Translations under genes and position numbers: made by a program
In this document: piece after piece, positions 35,641 to 48,648 of the stretch
Numbering within the stretch: the stretch's first letter is position 1
Layout: each line of letters starts with the position of its first letter
Assembly (NCBI GenBank): GCA_015178975.1
Contig: WHVD01000005.1
Coordinates: forward strand, 868,001 to 932,000
Origin: Hysterangium stoloniferum
Lineage: Eukaryota > Basidiomycota > Agaricomycetes > Hysterangiales > Hysterangiaceae
Length of the DNA stretch: 64,000 nt
Direction: 5' to 3'
The notes under the pieces: model-generated
What the model was told of the DNA's origin: nothing
Seen by the model: the letters and a program-made list of their open reading frames with translations, nothing else
Databases searched by the model: none

Positions 35641-38600
35641 TCACGTGTCCGTTCTCCCATCTTCAGCCATCCTATACAATGCCTCCGGATCCCCGCTTTC
35701 GTCAACCAATCCCTTCAGATATCCGCCATCCTTCTTGAGCAAATTTCTTGGACTATCAAATTCAACCATATTCCCAGCATCTAGCACCATAATTTTGTCT
35801 GCATCCATAATCTGTAGCTCTCTCACGTCAAGCACATCTAAGACATGCATGCATATCACTGACCGTCTGCAATCTATGCGCTATTGTAATCAGTGTCGCA
35901 TCTTTCAAGACCTCTCTCAGCGTATTCTGGATTATAGAATCAGTTGCGTAGTCAATAGCACTTGTCGCTGTTCAGTCATTAGTAAATTTCTGGCCGGTTG
36001 CCAACCACCCACCTTCATCCAGTATAAGCAACTTGCTTCTTCTCAGGATTGCTCTCGCCAACGCCAAGATTTGCCGTTGGCCGACCGACAAATTTCCCCC
36101 TCCGCCTGATATAGGACTATCCAGAGTTATCTTTGACTCGTCGCCTTCTACTTGAAGGTTGAATAGGCCAGCTGCGCGAAGTGCCTCGTTAAGAACCGCG
36201 TCTGAATGCTCCGAAAAAGGATCCAAATTCTCTCGCAGCGTCCCACTAAGCAATTCAGGTATCTGTGGGATAATTGTTATACCTGACCTCAACGCATTCA
36301 GATTTATCGAGTCCGTAGTGAGTCCGTCAAAATACATTTTCCCGTCGGTAGGGATGCATCGCAGCAATGACAGTGTCAAGGATGACTTTCCACTGCCTGT
36401 TCGACCAACAACGCCAATCCTTTCTCCAGATTTGATCTCGAAGGATATATCATGCAGAACCTATCGTAGTGTTCAGCAAATAGTAGCAATTGTCTCAATG
36501 AAACATATTTAGACCTCGGGCCCGTCATCAGAGTAGCGAGCGCACAGATTTTCCACCCTTATTGCCCCAGAGGCTGGCCAGTATGCTGGTGGTTTGCCTT
36601 CCTGTGTAGCTTTGGGCTCTTGGGCGATATTCGTGTATGACTCGATACGCTCAAGGCTGATTTTTTGAGATTTCATAATAATTTACTTTGATGCAGATTG
36701 AACACTAACCTGTTTCCTTGAACTTCAAACTCGTTCAAAATACGAACTATCAAACCGCGTTAAAGGGTCTGATATTTTAAATGAACTTTACGTACTCCAC
36801 CACAAAATTCCACCTGAAAAAGATATCGCCATCACTAGAGAGAAGCCAGTTTCACTAGCTGTACGACCACTATGACCATAGGCCAAGTAGGCGGCGAGAC
36901 CAGCAGTGAATGCAGCACCGATCGCCTCTATGCGTATGCATACCCATCTATAATGCAACACAGTAAGACCTCGACTGGTAAAACATATATGGGAACAGAC
37001 CGATTGCAATTATAAAACGTGCGAGCAGCTCTGGTATATCCATTTATGCGCTTCAAACTTTCCTGCTTGAATGCTTCTTGAGCACTATATGCCCTGATAG
37101 AAACTGGGCAGGTGGAGATCAACATATAATCAATTGAATATTAACACGTTCTCACTCAAACCAGAAATGGCAGCGCCGAAATGAGCCAATACGGGGGAGC
37201 GTCGATTGGACATCTCTCGCTTCACAGAGAGCTGCGCTTTGATGTACAGTTGACCGCAAACACTCCCCGCAATGAATACCGCAATTCCTGGAAATACGAA
37301 GATGGGGACGAAGAATATAACTGCGCCAAATCTTAGCAATAAAGAAAAGCTCAGTTGAATCTTAAATATGGATATGAGCAGGAGCATATAACTAAAAAGA
37401 GAGGAAACATACGGTTTCGCATAGAGTATCTGCCACCGGTCCATCAACGCTTCGTATGTCCTGTGTGCATCTTGCGATAACACGAGCGGTCGGAACGGTA
37501 TCCAGCCATCTGATAAAAAGTTCAGCAGATAAACATAGATAGACGTATCACAGTATACCGTAACGTGGTGCCAAGAACCCCGGTAATTAATTTCTCGTGA
37601 ATTGTACGAGATGCCTTATGTCTTGTTAATTATTGTTTCGGTAGTTGGGGAGGCTACCTACCTTTATAGCCCCGATAACATAGATGACCATGGACACGGT
37701 CCAAAATGCTGATATAGAGAAGAGAATAAGGCCATACATAGATAGATGATAGCCGACTGGGACAGCCCACGGAGGTCGATCATTGTATTGGGCCGCCCAA
37801 TGTCCTAGATACCATGATTGAAGAGCATTTGCTGTTTCTCCCACAAGCATTGCCAGAATAAAGGATGTCCAGAACCCAATACCACCTAGGCTCGAGAGAT
37901 ATAGCCTGATGGCTTGCCAGCTGACATGCCCCATGGCTATTTCTTCTGCCACAACTAGCTTGGAGCCTGATTTAGAATTCTTTTTTGGAGGATCCACGTC
38001 AACAGATTTTTTAGCTTCCAATTCAAGCTCTTGTGATTCAACCGCCTCGTTAAGAAGTGTATCGTCTACGGCCAGAGCATCCGTCATGGAGCCTTGACTT
38101 ACGATGTGCCCATCAAGGCCGATAGAGACCACGAAAGCGGCAAGCGACTTGACCATCGCAACGTTGTGGGTCTATTTCTTGTTCAGATCACAGGCTTTCA
38201 CTGAATTACTTCGGGACGTACGACAAGAATAACTGTGCGCCCTTGGAGCAAGTCGCCCTGAAGGCAATTGTCCACAATAAATTTAGATGTATGAACATCT
38301 AGTGCAGCAAGAATATCATCCAACAAAACAATGCGCGCGTCGGAATAGACAGCCCTGGCAAGGGTCACTCGGGCTTTCTGGCCGCCACTAAATTCGTTCC
38401 AAGGCATATATGAGGTGAGTTTATTAGTTTATTATTACAAAGACACAACAAACCTCAATGTTAAGCCCTTTTCTCCGACCTCAGTGTCATCCCCAGCCTC
38501 AAAAAGATTCAAGTCACGCTCAAGTCCGCATTGGTATATGACTGATGGGATTGTCAGTGTCGAGTGAAGAAAACAAAAAGCTTCCTACTTACCTTTCTTG

Positions 38601-41600
38601 TAGCGCTCTTCGTCATAACCCTTTCCAAACAGTATATTGTTCTGCAAGACATGTTAATCAATACTGACTGTGGCAGAGCAGGTGTACCTTGATAGTGTCA
38701 TTCTGCACCCAAGCCTCCTGTGCTGCATAGGAAACGCCGCCAGCTCTAGGCAAATTGAAGCCTGCATTTTCGCCGATACCCTGGAAGTGCATTTCACCTA
38801 TTTAGAGCAAACATGTGAAAATCTTGCAATGCCGTCTATATGTGTCAATAGACTAACCCAACAAAGCCATAAGGAGACTTGTTTTCCCGCAGCCAGTGGG
38901 CCCAATGATGAGATTGAGTCGACCGCGCTTGAAAAACAGCTCCCCATCAATAGTCAGGCGGTATTGTCGTCCGAATGAACTCAGCGCCTCCTGAGAGCCG
39001 GTCCAAGAAAAACTCGCATTCCAGAAGCCTATTGTGTCCGCCTCTATCGTTGAAACCGCATCGTTAATATGTTCCCCCGCTTCATTTCTGGTCGCAAACC
39101 GGTCCAGGAGTTCGGTCTAAACCCAGTAAATTACCCATCAATATTACTAAAGATCACGTACATTTAGAAGGAAGTCGTTTATACGGCTTAAAGAGACCTT
39201 GGCTGGGAAAAAAGAATTAATGTTATTTTTAGGGTGACAGGATATTTCGACACTTGCCATCAATTAAATAGGGCAACATGAAGAAGGCGCGCCGCATGCT
39301 CTCACGCAATTGCTCAAAGACAGCCATACTACTGAACACTACAGATGCTGTGAGTATATTCTTTTGTACGATTGTCTGCGTGTGGAGTCAGTGGATTATG
39401 GCAGTGAAATATGCCTTTAATACGCATACATAAATCCCAAATGTGACGAGCATGGTGAATAGAGGTAATAAAAAACTATTATTTTCAAAAGTTAGTTGAA
39501 TGCACACTATTCAGAAAAGAGCACTAGTGACTTCATATTAATATTGACTAAATTCATAAGCTTTCGTTTCCGGATGGTGCGCAGCTCGTCTTCTCGTTTT
39601 TCGGAGATCCGTTTGTACATTTTCTCCTCCCAGCCAAAAAGTTTCGTCATACGTATCACGGACAGAACTAGAAGAAAAAGAAGGCAGCATTAGAAAAACC
39701 GAAATGCCACCCTTGGGGGTATCCGACTTTAGCTTACTCTCTGTTACAGTTTGAACACGCGAATCCGTCTGCCAGGGTGTATTAGATCGTTCAATCTCGC
39801 AGGAACAATCAATACCTTCTGCATTCGTTCCTTCTGGAGCTGATTTAGCTTCTTGGCAATATAAGCCGGAAGAGGTATTGCTGCAGCTGACACCCCCACA
39901 CCAACAATTGCACTGCCATCTATAGTTTAGTATGCTATGAAAACCTGACAGCAAGATAACTTGCCTCCAACCTAAAATTGAATAGAGAAGATATACGCAT
40001 ATACCGAACTGCAATGGACTATACAACACTATTCGGATATTTGCGAATTCCGTCGTTCATACGAACCACTAGGACTTACGTGGCCATAGGAAGTCCCGCC
40101 CATCGACAACATTCCCTAGATCTGTGGTGACAAAATTATTGATCTTACCAACGAGATTGTTTGTTTTTTCTTGTGTGGGGGGAGGACCGGGTGTGGCTGG
40201 GGGAGATGAATTAGTCTCATTTGCTTTTTGCTTTCCCTTTAAGGTTGGGGTAGACGAAGTTCGCGAAACGTTTGAAGTTCCATGAAGTGTCTCTTCGCCA
40301 CTATCACTAGAATTCTCCGTTTCGCTCTCCAACTCAGTGATGTCTCCGTCAACGGTCGACCGCGTTTCGGGGGTATTAATGGCAGTTGATGGTTGGCCGG
40401 CCTTTGGCGATATTTCCTCTTTCAAGCGTATTTTTAACGCGTGATCGAAAACTAGTTGAGTAATTATGCCCTCGGTTCGGACCATCATCCTTGTCTATGT
40501 TGAGAAGGGGGGGGTTCGAGGCATGTAATAACATGGATACATGATTGTACATACCGCGACGAAAATATAGTTTTGAAGAGCAATTACCCCTATCTAAGAT
40601 CTATGGATTAGTTCGAAGCTCCTTTATCATCAGTATGGCTCTGCTGACATTAGGACCGACGAATGTTGCTACTATCCACACCCATGGCCGATATTTGGCA
40701 TCTTTTCCACCGGTCTCCAGATAGTCGAGTAAACGGTTCATCGCAATAGGCGGGAAAAATCCCACCAGACACTATTATACGTTAATTTCTGAGAAGCCGT
40801 GCCAATGCAAAATAGCTACCCGTAACGTTATCATCGATGCGAGTTGAGTGTATTCAAGCGCTTGATATCATAATGGATGTTGGAAAAATGCTTAAAAGGA
40901 ATAGGAAGGGAGGGCGATGTCGTACCGTACAATCGCATTATACCCCAGAAAATGTGCGACCTTTTACCATGTACGTAAGGGTCCAATACCTGACACATTC
41001 CTTAAGATGATATTCTGGATGGGGAAGGAAGTCTATATGACAGACCGGTTTGCTTCTATCGACAAGGTATTCTGCTCTGTCGTAATCCGCCAAGGGTGGC
41101 AGGGACTCATAATCTAAATGAACTGATCGGGCAGCCAATAAAATAAGGGGATCCAAGTAAGTGTATGTCAAAAATGACCACCACGATGCTGTCTGTTCAG
41201 TATTGACTTCCTTGGCTGGATTCTATCATTGACTGTTAGGGCCATACACGACAGAACATCAAAGGGACGGTACCAATGGATCAACAGGCGTATATGTGCG
41301 AGGCATGTTCAAAGGAATGACCACTCCAACAAAAGAGGCAAATACAATGCGGCTCCACAGAAGCCACCCTTGTGCTTCATCCATTGGTTTTAAGGTATAT
41401 GTTGCCAAGGGATAAATATCCCGGGAGATATACGCCCCAACAACTCCCAACATAATCAACGTTAAATGGGTCTGCGCCAGAGAAGTCCACCGGGGAAACA
41501 GAACGGCGAATGCTAGCACAGAGGAATAGCTCTATTAGCAGTCCATTTTTAGGGTCAGGTAGAACGAACTGAAAGCATATATTAGAGACACACGTAGAGT

Positions 41601-41990
41601 ACAAGATGGATGAGCTCCACTGAAATTTCGTCCTTAGAAGCGAGTATCGTCACTCTCAAAGGATCGGCATGTACTTCATCTAGGTTATTGTTTTTGGCAG
41701 CAACGAGAGCAAATGCGGTGAGGGTAGTCAAGCTCAAGGTTCCAACGATACTCAGACTCTTGCAAAGCACCGAGATCTTGTCTTGTTTCTTTGGAGGATC
41801 CTCAGCACCACACCTTTGTTCACGATAAGCGGCAGCGTGATCTCGAGTCTGGAGGACCCAGCGGCCTATTGAGAGCAACAATTGAACAACCACAAGGACG
41901 GCAGCGAGATACGCGGGAAACACTAGTGAATTTGTCCCAATACTAAAGCACGGTGTGAGATATAAGCATGAAATCTACTACACAAACAAG
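35641..41990 (-). CDS. ABCC (MRP/Ybt1-like) full-length ABC transporter
   Basis: Multidrug-resistance-associated full transporter, probably vacuolar or plasma membrane, exporting conjugates or bile-pigment-like anions. The N-terminal hydrophobic region begins before [20 protein letters not shown] (about 41880-41930); the first codon is unresolved and may lie in an upstream exon. NBD1 (about 38200-38970) has [48 protein letters not shown] and [16 protein letters not shown] charged linker (about 37950-38060, acidic and Lys-rich) leads to the second TMD ([20 protein letters not shown]). NBD2 (about 35850-36440) has [57 protein letters not shown] and [11 protein letters not shown], and the end is [10 protein letters not shown] at 35641. 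NBD1's Asp in place of the catalytic Glu (DDILAALD) is normal for ABCC. Around 15 introns. Confidence 0.88.
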
Positions 41991-42653
41991 ACAGACAACT
42001 GAGCATTTAAACGCACTTAGAGACATCGATATCCCGCAGAACAACCTGCGAGAGATGAGGCATTCTTCAAGTAATGATGCAATTCAACTAGTAGCGGACA
42101 CGCAACCTAGCACTCAGGATTCGTCATTCCTCTTATCTAGTCAAAACTCAATATTTCAGATCCGAAACTATCGCACAAGTTTATCGTGTGCAACACCTTG
42201 AAATAGCTCAGCTCATATACACTGGAGCACAGGCGCTGACGCGCTGACGACCAGCCGATAGGTCCGTGCAGACAGCGGTTTCCCACCCAAGTCCAGAGTA
42301 TGTCCTCGGCCGAAGCTCATTAGCCACACGGTTTAAGGGAGCAGTGTTCTCCAGGACCGGGATCAAGTCGTGGCTAAGATATCTACCAACCCTCGTGTGC
42401 AGCCCAGATATCTAAGAACATCACAGACCTGTTATTGCTCTCAGTTACACATGTGTATATTCACTTTCTAGTCATCAGGCCTTGAGACATCCAAATTATT
42501 GGGCAATATGTTCAGCTTGTGCATTTGGCACCATCAAGTGGGCTTTAATTTGTGAAATACACACATACTAACGACAAAGCAATATAATTACAGTGGAGAA
42601 AAATGAAGCAGTTCACTTCCTAACCTTACCAAAAGACCACTCCACTACCCCAC
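41991..42653. other. Intergenic region upstream of the ABCC gene
   Basis: Between the ABCC 5' end and the malate synthase stop. It may contain a first, unresolved ABCC exon and certainly its promoter. An open stretch on plus at 41968-42201 has no domain and overlaps the ABCC 5' end, so I leave it out. Confidence 0.4.
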
Positions 42654-44659
42654 TTACAGTGCACTCTTGACCCACTTTCCTCCATCTATATCCTCCAAAT
42701 ACAACATCAAGTCGCTTGTCAAGAAGTCGCTCGGCCACGTTTTCCTGACTTGCACCTTCAAATAGTCACCTGCAACACGTATGTGTTCGTCCTTAATTCC
42801 CCCGATGAGAGTCTTAATGTCTGGCGTAAGCTGGGCGACTAGGGAATCAATATATGAGGTGGTAATGGGCTGGCCAGAGTCGAGAGAAGAAGTGTAGTGG
42901 ACCCATTGCCAGAGCTGTACACGGGCAATTTCAGCGGTAGCGGCATCTTCCATAAGATAGTTGAGTGGAATACACCCGTTCCCTGCAATCCATGCGGCGG
43001 AATAAGCAAGAGCACTGAAGGATAGTTGGGAGATATGCACCACTAAATAGGAATGAAACCAATGGACTTACGCGGAAACATTTGACCTGACACCGTCCTC
43101 TGTGATCTTTCCTTTCACGTTTGTGTCCAACAGGTCGGCAGCGGTAACCTTGACTTTCTCTCGACGGACATGGTACTATAACCCGGGGCTAAACAACCAC
43201 CGTTTTGGGTAATGGAGATGTAACATACCTGGTTAGGGCCCAACATGTGCTCGTTGAAGATATCCATCGCAATTTTATTGATGAGAGGATGGGCAATCCA
43301 TGTTCCTGCAGACGTCTATACTTACTATATGGCTTGGCCAAGAACTCCTGCCTGAACTACTCACCATCATGACCCGCCTTAACCTCTCGTAACTTATCGG
43401 CCTTAACCTTATTCATGGCAATCTCGTTCGCTCTGTCATCGCCTTTGATGGGGATTTGCGCGGACATACCACCCATAGCAGCAACTTTGCGTCTAAAAGA
43501 GTGAATATCAAGCTCGGGCATCCCTGATTCTATATAACATACTTGTGGCATGTCTGGATAAGCAGACGGACGTAGGAATCCATAAAGCCTACTTCCATTG
43601 TGACATCTTTACGGTCGGGCATTATTGCGCTTGGGTCTGCTCGACGCTTTTTAATGAAGGAGAAGATGTAGTCCCACCTGCAGAAGTTGTCAATTCTGTT
43701 TTCATTCTCAAGCTCCACAAGATGCCAACCGTCCACAGTTCAACCCTGCTGAATGATTCCTCAACTCGAACAGAATCTCCTCCATATGGAATGCAGCAGG
43801 CAAGGTCTCTATTAGAACAGTCGCCCTGATTGTGTTGTGAGCCATCTTGATGTAGGACTGGGAGAATAAGAAGACATCATTCCATAGGCGTGCTTCGAGA
43901 TAGTGCTCCATCTTGGGTAGGTAAAAGTATGGCCCTAATCCGCGCTCGACGAGTTCATGTGCATTGTGGAAAAAATAGAGACCGAAGTCGAAAAGGGAGC
44001 CGGAGATGGGCTGGTTGTCCACTGTAACTCTGGGCTCATCAAGATGCCAGCCGCGGGGCCTAGGTGAAGTAAACGAGGGTGAGGTAACATGGCACGGAAG
44101 AAACAATGATATGCTTACCGGACTATGAGCACAGCTGGGTTGGAAGAAAGCTTGTAGAATTTCCCGCCCTGCTCAAAGTCGACCTGGCGCCTGATGGCAT
44201 CATACAAGTTCAGTTGCCCGTTAATCATGTTTGCGAATGTGGGGGAGTTGGAATCTGCAACTCGAATGAGATGGGCATGTCTAACGTGAGGCGACTCCTT
44301 TACTCACCTTCGAAATCGGCCATGAACGTCTTTGCGCCGCTGTTCAACGCATTCACGACCATTTTCCTATCGGTGGGACCTGTAATTTCGACTCGCCTAT
44401 CCTCGAGTCCTGGCGCAGGCGGCGCACAGTGCCAGGATGGCTCTGCCCTGATGTGAGCAGTTTCGAGGGGGAAATCGAGCTGTCCTCCAGTGTCCAGTCT
44501 GAGCTGGGTAGCGAGCCGGGAACGCAGGAGGTTCTGACGTGTAGACTCGAACGTCCTATGCAGTGCGGCAACGAAATCAAGTGCAGGATCCGAGAGAATG
44601 AGGCCTTGAGCCTTGCCAGGGACTTGGGAAAGTACTTCTAGGCCGCTGACCGCTACCAT
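42654..44659 (-). CDS. MLS1: Malate synthase, peroxisomal (glyoxylate cycle)
   Basis: Condenses glyoxylate with acetyl-CoA to malate, allowing growth on fatty acids or C2 compounds. Start at 44659 ([20 protein letters not shown]). The core follows family order: [75 protein letters not shown] and [20 protein letters not shown]. The signature [20 protein letters not shown] is split by an intron (about 43680-43750). Later come [38 protein letters not shown] and [20 protein letters not shown]. The C terminus is GKWVKSAL, a PTS1-like tripeptide SAL, consistent with peroxisomal import. Stop at 42654. Complete and very likely functional. Confidence 0.95.
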
Positions 44660-45591
44660 TCTTAATATATTTGCGTGGAATAAATTGCAGTTGAAGAGAG
44701 ATATAATCCAAAACAAGTGAGTCGAATGCTTGGGTGTTTTATAGCATATAGGTGCGGAGTGCCGCACAAAGCATCCACCCGAGAAGTCACGAACGACAGG
44801 TTTCCCAATATCATGTGATTTACGATTTCAGGTGTAGGTTTAAGGGGAAAAGACATTTAACGGGAATTTGGCTGATCACCGACCAAATGTAATATCAAAG
44901 TACCAGGAAACTACCTAGAATTGAGGAATTTCAAAAGCACAAGTGCTTATTGTGAGGTGGCGGCAGTCCGGATCTGCGCTCGCTAAGTGTCGCAACGCTC
45001 TCATGCCTCACACCAAAGATCTGGAGTATAAATTACAGTCTTCATTATTCTTTGTAAAGCGTTTTATCATAAACTGGCTTAAATACTACCTTTTTCTTTC
45101 GTAGATCATTGATTGTCTTTTTTGTATATCAATTGTCTGTTTGTCTTTCTCGCTCATAACTTTAGGTAATTAACGTAATTCATATTTTTCAACCTTCATT
45201 GAGACCAGATAATCTATGTCTTAAACAATTATGTGTCACCATCTCATCCGTTTTTTTTTGTTTTTTTTTCCATCGACTTCGGCACTTTTTAGGTGCACTC
45301 GGTGACTGCATGGGAGCCTTTTACATGGTAGGCGCTGGTCTGTTTTGGGCTATGAAATACAAATCTTTACGTGTCGTTACATGTGCCACTTGTCCTACGA
45401 AGTTATGGCGGCGGTCACAAAGTAGAATTACAGAGTCTAGTTTGATAAACTGATTGGGATAACAATTACAGGAGAGGGTGAATGGTACTGGTATAGGTAT
45501 ACTATCACTTCAAAAGTTAAAGAGAAATCCATAGGCTTGTCCGCATAAATTACCATATTCATTAATATGGAATACCTGGAATTTGATTTGA
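44660..45591. promoter_or_regulatory. Malate synthase upstream region
   Basis: 932 bp between the malate synthase start and the RhoGAP stop. It contains pyrimidine-rich stretches (about 45040-45140) and two near-pure T runs (about 45251-45269). A plus-strand open stretch at 45199-45453 has a hydrophobic Gly-rich patch (GDCMGAFYMVGAGLFWAMKY) that faintly recalls Tim17-family helices, but it lacks the flanking Tim17 motifs and I do not call it a gene. The length fits a regulated promoter for a carbon-source-controlled gene. Confidence 0.4.
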
Positions 45592-48560
45592 TCAAGTGTG
45601 AGCAGTGGATGGTCGTGAGGGAGGTGGTGAAGTCTTATCCCGGGGCGAACTTAGCGGCAACGATACGGCAGTGGTGAATGTATCCGGAGTCCTGGGAGAG
45701 TGTGGAGGGTCCACATCAGATACCACACCTGCAGAATCTCCGGCCCCGCCTGAATCATCCTTTGAAATAAGTAAATCCTGACCCGCACCAACTGCAGTCA
45801 AAGATGGTAATGAGGCAGTCGGATTCCTTGGTGACGAAAGACTCGGCACGGGGTCAGATCCTTTCACAGGCGTTGTCGATGGAGGAGAGTAATTGGGGCT
45901 ATCTGTCTTCGTCGGTTGATTGTTACGATGAGATGGGTGAATGCTCTGTTCAGGACGCGGCGGCAATCTTGGCGTAAAATCTTGGCTATCTTGGGGGCGA
46001 GGTAGTAATGTGTGTGTTCGTGTGTATGATGATCCATAGTCATATTTCGGCTTAGGCTCGCCACTTGGCGCAGGAGGCAAAGGAGGCTCATGTAATACAG
46101 GTATTGTCCGATCGTCGAATAATAAGGGGGCATGTACAATTAGATCTTCCATGACCGTATCCTGTGTCAACTCAGCAATTTATGATCATCTGCAACATAA
46201 AATGCAAACCTTGATATTGTGTATCGCGAGAATGTCAGTGTCTTTTGGAAGCTCATCTTCACCGAAAATGACACCGTTGAATACGATAGCCAAATTTCGT
46301 GCGTCCATCTTATTATATTGACTCCTCGAGCTTACTCGCGCAAGATGCTCTACGAGGCAGCGCAAAGTTGCTTGGTGAACAGGAGGGAGGCGGCGTAGCT
46401 TTGATCGCAATAGTGGGAAATTCTTCGCAATGTGCCCCTCTTTGGTAAGGTGTAAACGCGTAGCTTCGGGGGTAACCTCGGAACATACCTCTATCTTCCG
46501 TATGTTGCACTCTCTCTGCTAGTGGAAATCTGAATACTGGTTCGGGCAACTCTCGGAGGTATAGCTATGTTACTGTTAGTATTCATGTTGAATAAAAATC
46601 AATGCTGTACAGACCTTCAACAAAGAAGCGATACAAGGAACATCATCAACTGCCGGGTTAAATTTGAACTTGCGTTCATCTCTTTCCATCTTCGCCTTCA
46701 ACTATGGGCGACGTTAGTCTAAATAATACAATACACGTTGAACATGTATTTTACCTCCTGGACGTTAGCTATGCGACCAGATATCTAGCAGCAATCCGTC
46801 AATTCACCACCCTGCACCAAACGTTACTTAAACAACCACATACCCTGTACAGACCTTCAATGTCAATGCCGCGAGTCTCTATCTCCTTCACACATATTTC
46901 GACAATCTTGGGGATGGTCCCTTCCGGAAGGTTGTGTGCGGTACTGTAGTCGACAAGTGCGACGCCGAATATCAAATCTCGACATTCCCCTACCATGTAA
47001 TTGTAATACAACACTGGTTTAGGAATATCTAGTACCATGGCCTTCGACACCATGTTAGTAAGAAATGCAGTATCATCCGGTGGGCTGATGGCTTTGATTA
47101 TAGGTGCCACGTGGTTTGTGAGCTGTACTATGGTAGACGATGTAGCACTATGACAAGGCTATAACATCTGGCCTTTGAAGATATACCGAAAAGCTCCTAA
47201 CTCACATAAGACTGTCCGCATACTTTGTCAAGATTTGCTTCAACGTTTCTGCGGACTCAAAGATGAGCGACTCGAGGCTCTGTGCAAAAATTCATCAATA
47301 ACAATCGTTCCAGATATTTCTCTTGCTTACCCCATAGCCACTCTCTAGTGTTTTGACTCTCCGCAAGCGTAAGGTTTCAAGCCAATGCACCGCTTTCCGA
47401 TATTCCTTCTCTATATGTATAGGGGGTATATGAATGATGCAAAATTTCCGATTCGAAACACTGACCAGCGTCATCAGCCTCGCGTTTGGCTCGAACACTA
47501 CGTACAGCGGCCTCAGATCGACCCAGATTCTCCCTACTGGTGCCGTTCTTGTTTCCCTCATTTAAGAAATTAATCATAGAATTAAACTGCTTCTTTCCTG
47601 TGAAGTTGACGTTAAAAGTAGGTAAATGATTTATAAACAAGCAAGTAGAACCTTGGTGGGCGAGATCGACGAACCCAATGGATGATGATGGGGGGGAACG
47701 ATTTCGAACGACTCCGGAGGTATGATGTACAGAAGATTGTCGATTTAATGGTCGGATGGGCATAGGGGAGCCTATAGGATTTGAAGTCACTTTGCTTAAA
47801 GGTAGGTCGTGTTCCGTTGAGAGGGAAGCAATGACTTTATCCGGTTTATAGTCCTAAGAGATATAAGCTCGGAATTTGATCTAAATCCAATGACTTACTT
47901 CTACATCTTGGCATTTCTTCAGGTAGCTGCGTTTTAGACGAGGTAGGACACTCTCAGCATATTCGACATGTGTTTCAGTTGATAACTTCAAATCTTCCTT
48001 GATACGTTTGCGAGTACGTTCCTGTGTTTCCTATTGGAAATTGAAGATGCTAATCCGATTGGAAAACAAGTGGCATGACGAAGTACCTTCAAGTCAAGCA
48101 GTGGAGCTAGAACCTCAGACTTGAGAACCTCCAAAAATGCCCCGCGGGTTTGAGTTTCTAAAATACCAAAATTGTCTAACACAGCTATATATGCCTGCTT
48201 ATATGTAATAAAGCTTACCACGTTCGGCATTATCTCCCACCTCTCGCCAGGCTTTCCGGACAGTCGTGCCACGGTCTGACCGGTCATCTCGATATGAGTC
48301 TAAAGCACGATGCCTCAGGTGAAGGCGTTGTAGAGCGTCGACGCTGAGTAAACAATTAGCCCAGAATATAGTAAAGCAAAGAGGCATACTAGAACTCCTC
48401 TATCCGTATTCTGTTGAAAGGGATAAAGCATGGGCAAAATGCAAAAGACATGCCAACTAGTTACTCACCGTTCCTGAAAGAACTGGATGTAGGAGTCCTC
48501 TAATGTCTTTACATGGAAGTCGAAGTAAGGCAAAGGTCCTAATTGCGCGTTAGATATCAT
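45592..48560 (-). CDS. F-BAR and RhoGAP domain protein (Rga8/Rgd-like)
   Basis: Membrane-binding GTPase-activating protein for Rho/Cdc42-type GTPases at sites of polarised growth or endocytosis. Start at 48560, MISNAQLGPLPYFDFHVKTL, then EDSYIQFFQERIRIEE and the coiled F-BAR part: VDALQRLHLRHRALDSYRDD, TRGAFLEVLKSEVLAPLLDL, ETQERTRKRIKEDLKLSTET and AESVLPRLKRSYLKKCQDVE. A Ser/Pro-rich linker follows (about 47660-47800). The RhoGAP domain has IPKIVEICVKEIETRGIDIE and GLYRVCG (Arg finger, about 46850), LKRFLRELPEPVFRFPLAER-like helix region, LRCLVEHLARVSSRSQYNKM and ARNLAIVFNGVIFG. The C-terminal tail of about 190 residues is Pro/Ser-rich and may bind SH3 domains. Stop at 45592. About ten introns. 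Confidence 0.87.
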
Positions 48561-48648
48561 GGAAGTACTTGACCCTGTATTACGTCTGGCCCTGCGGTGA
48601 ACACGACCCAACAGTCACAGTCACATTCTTCGAGAATAAATATCATAT

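Noticed and set aside
40505..40530. GGTTCGAGGC resembling a tRNA B box
   Set aside because: No matching A box or acceptor stem around it; it lies within an ABCC intron or exon boundary.
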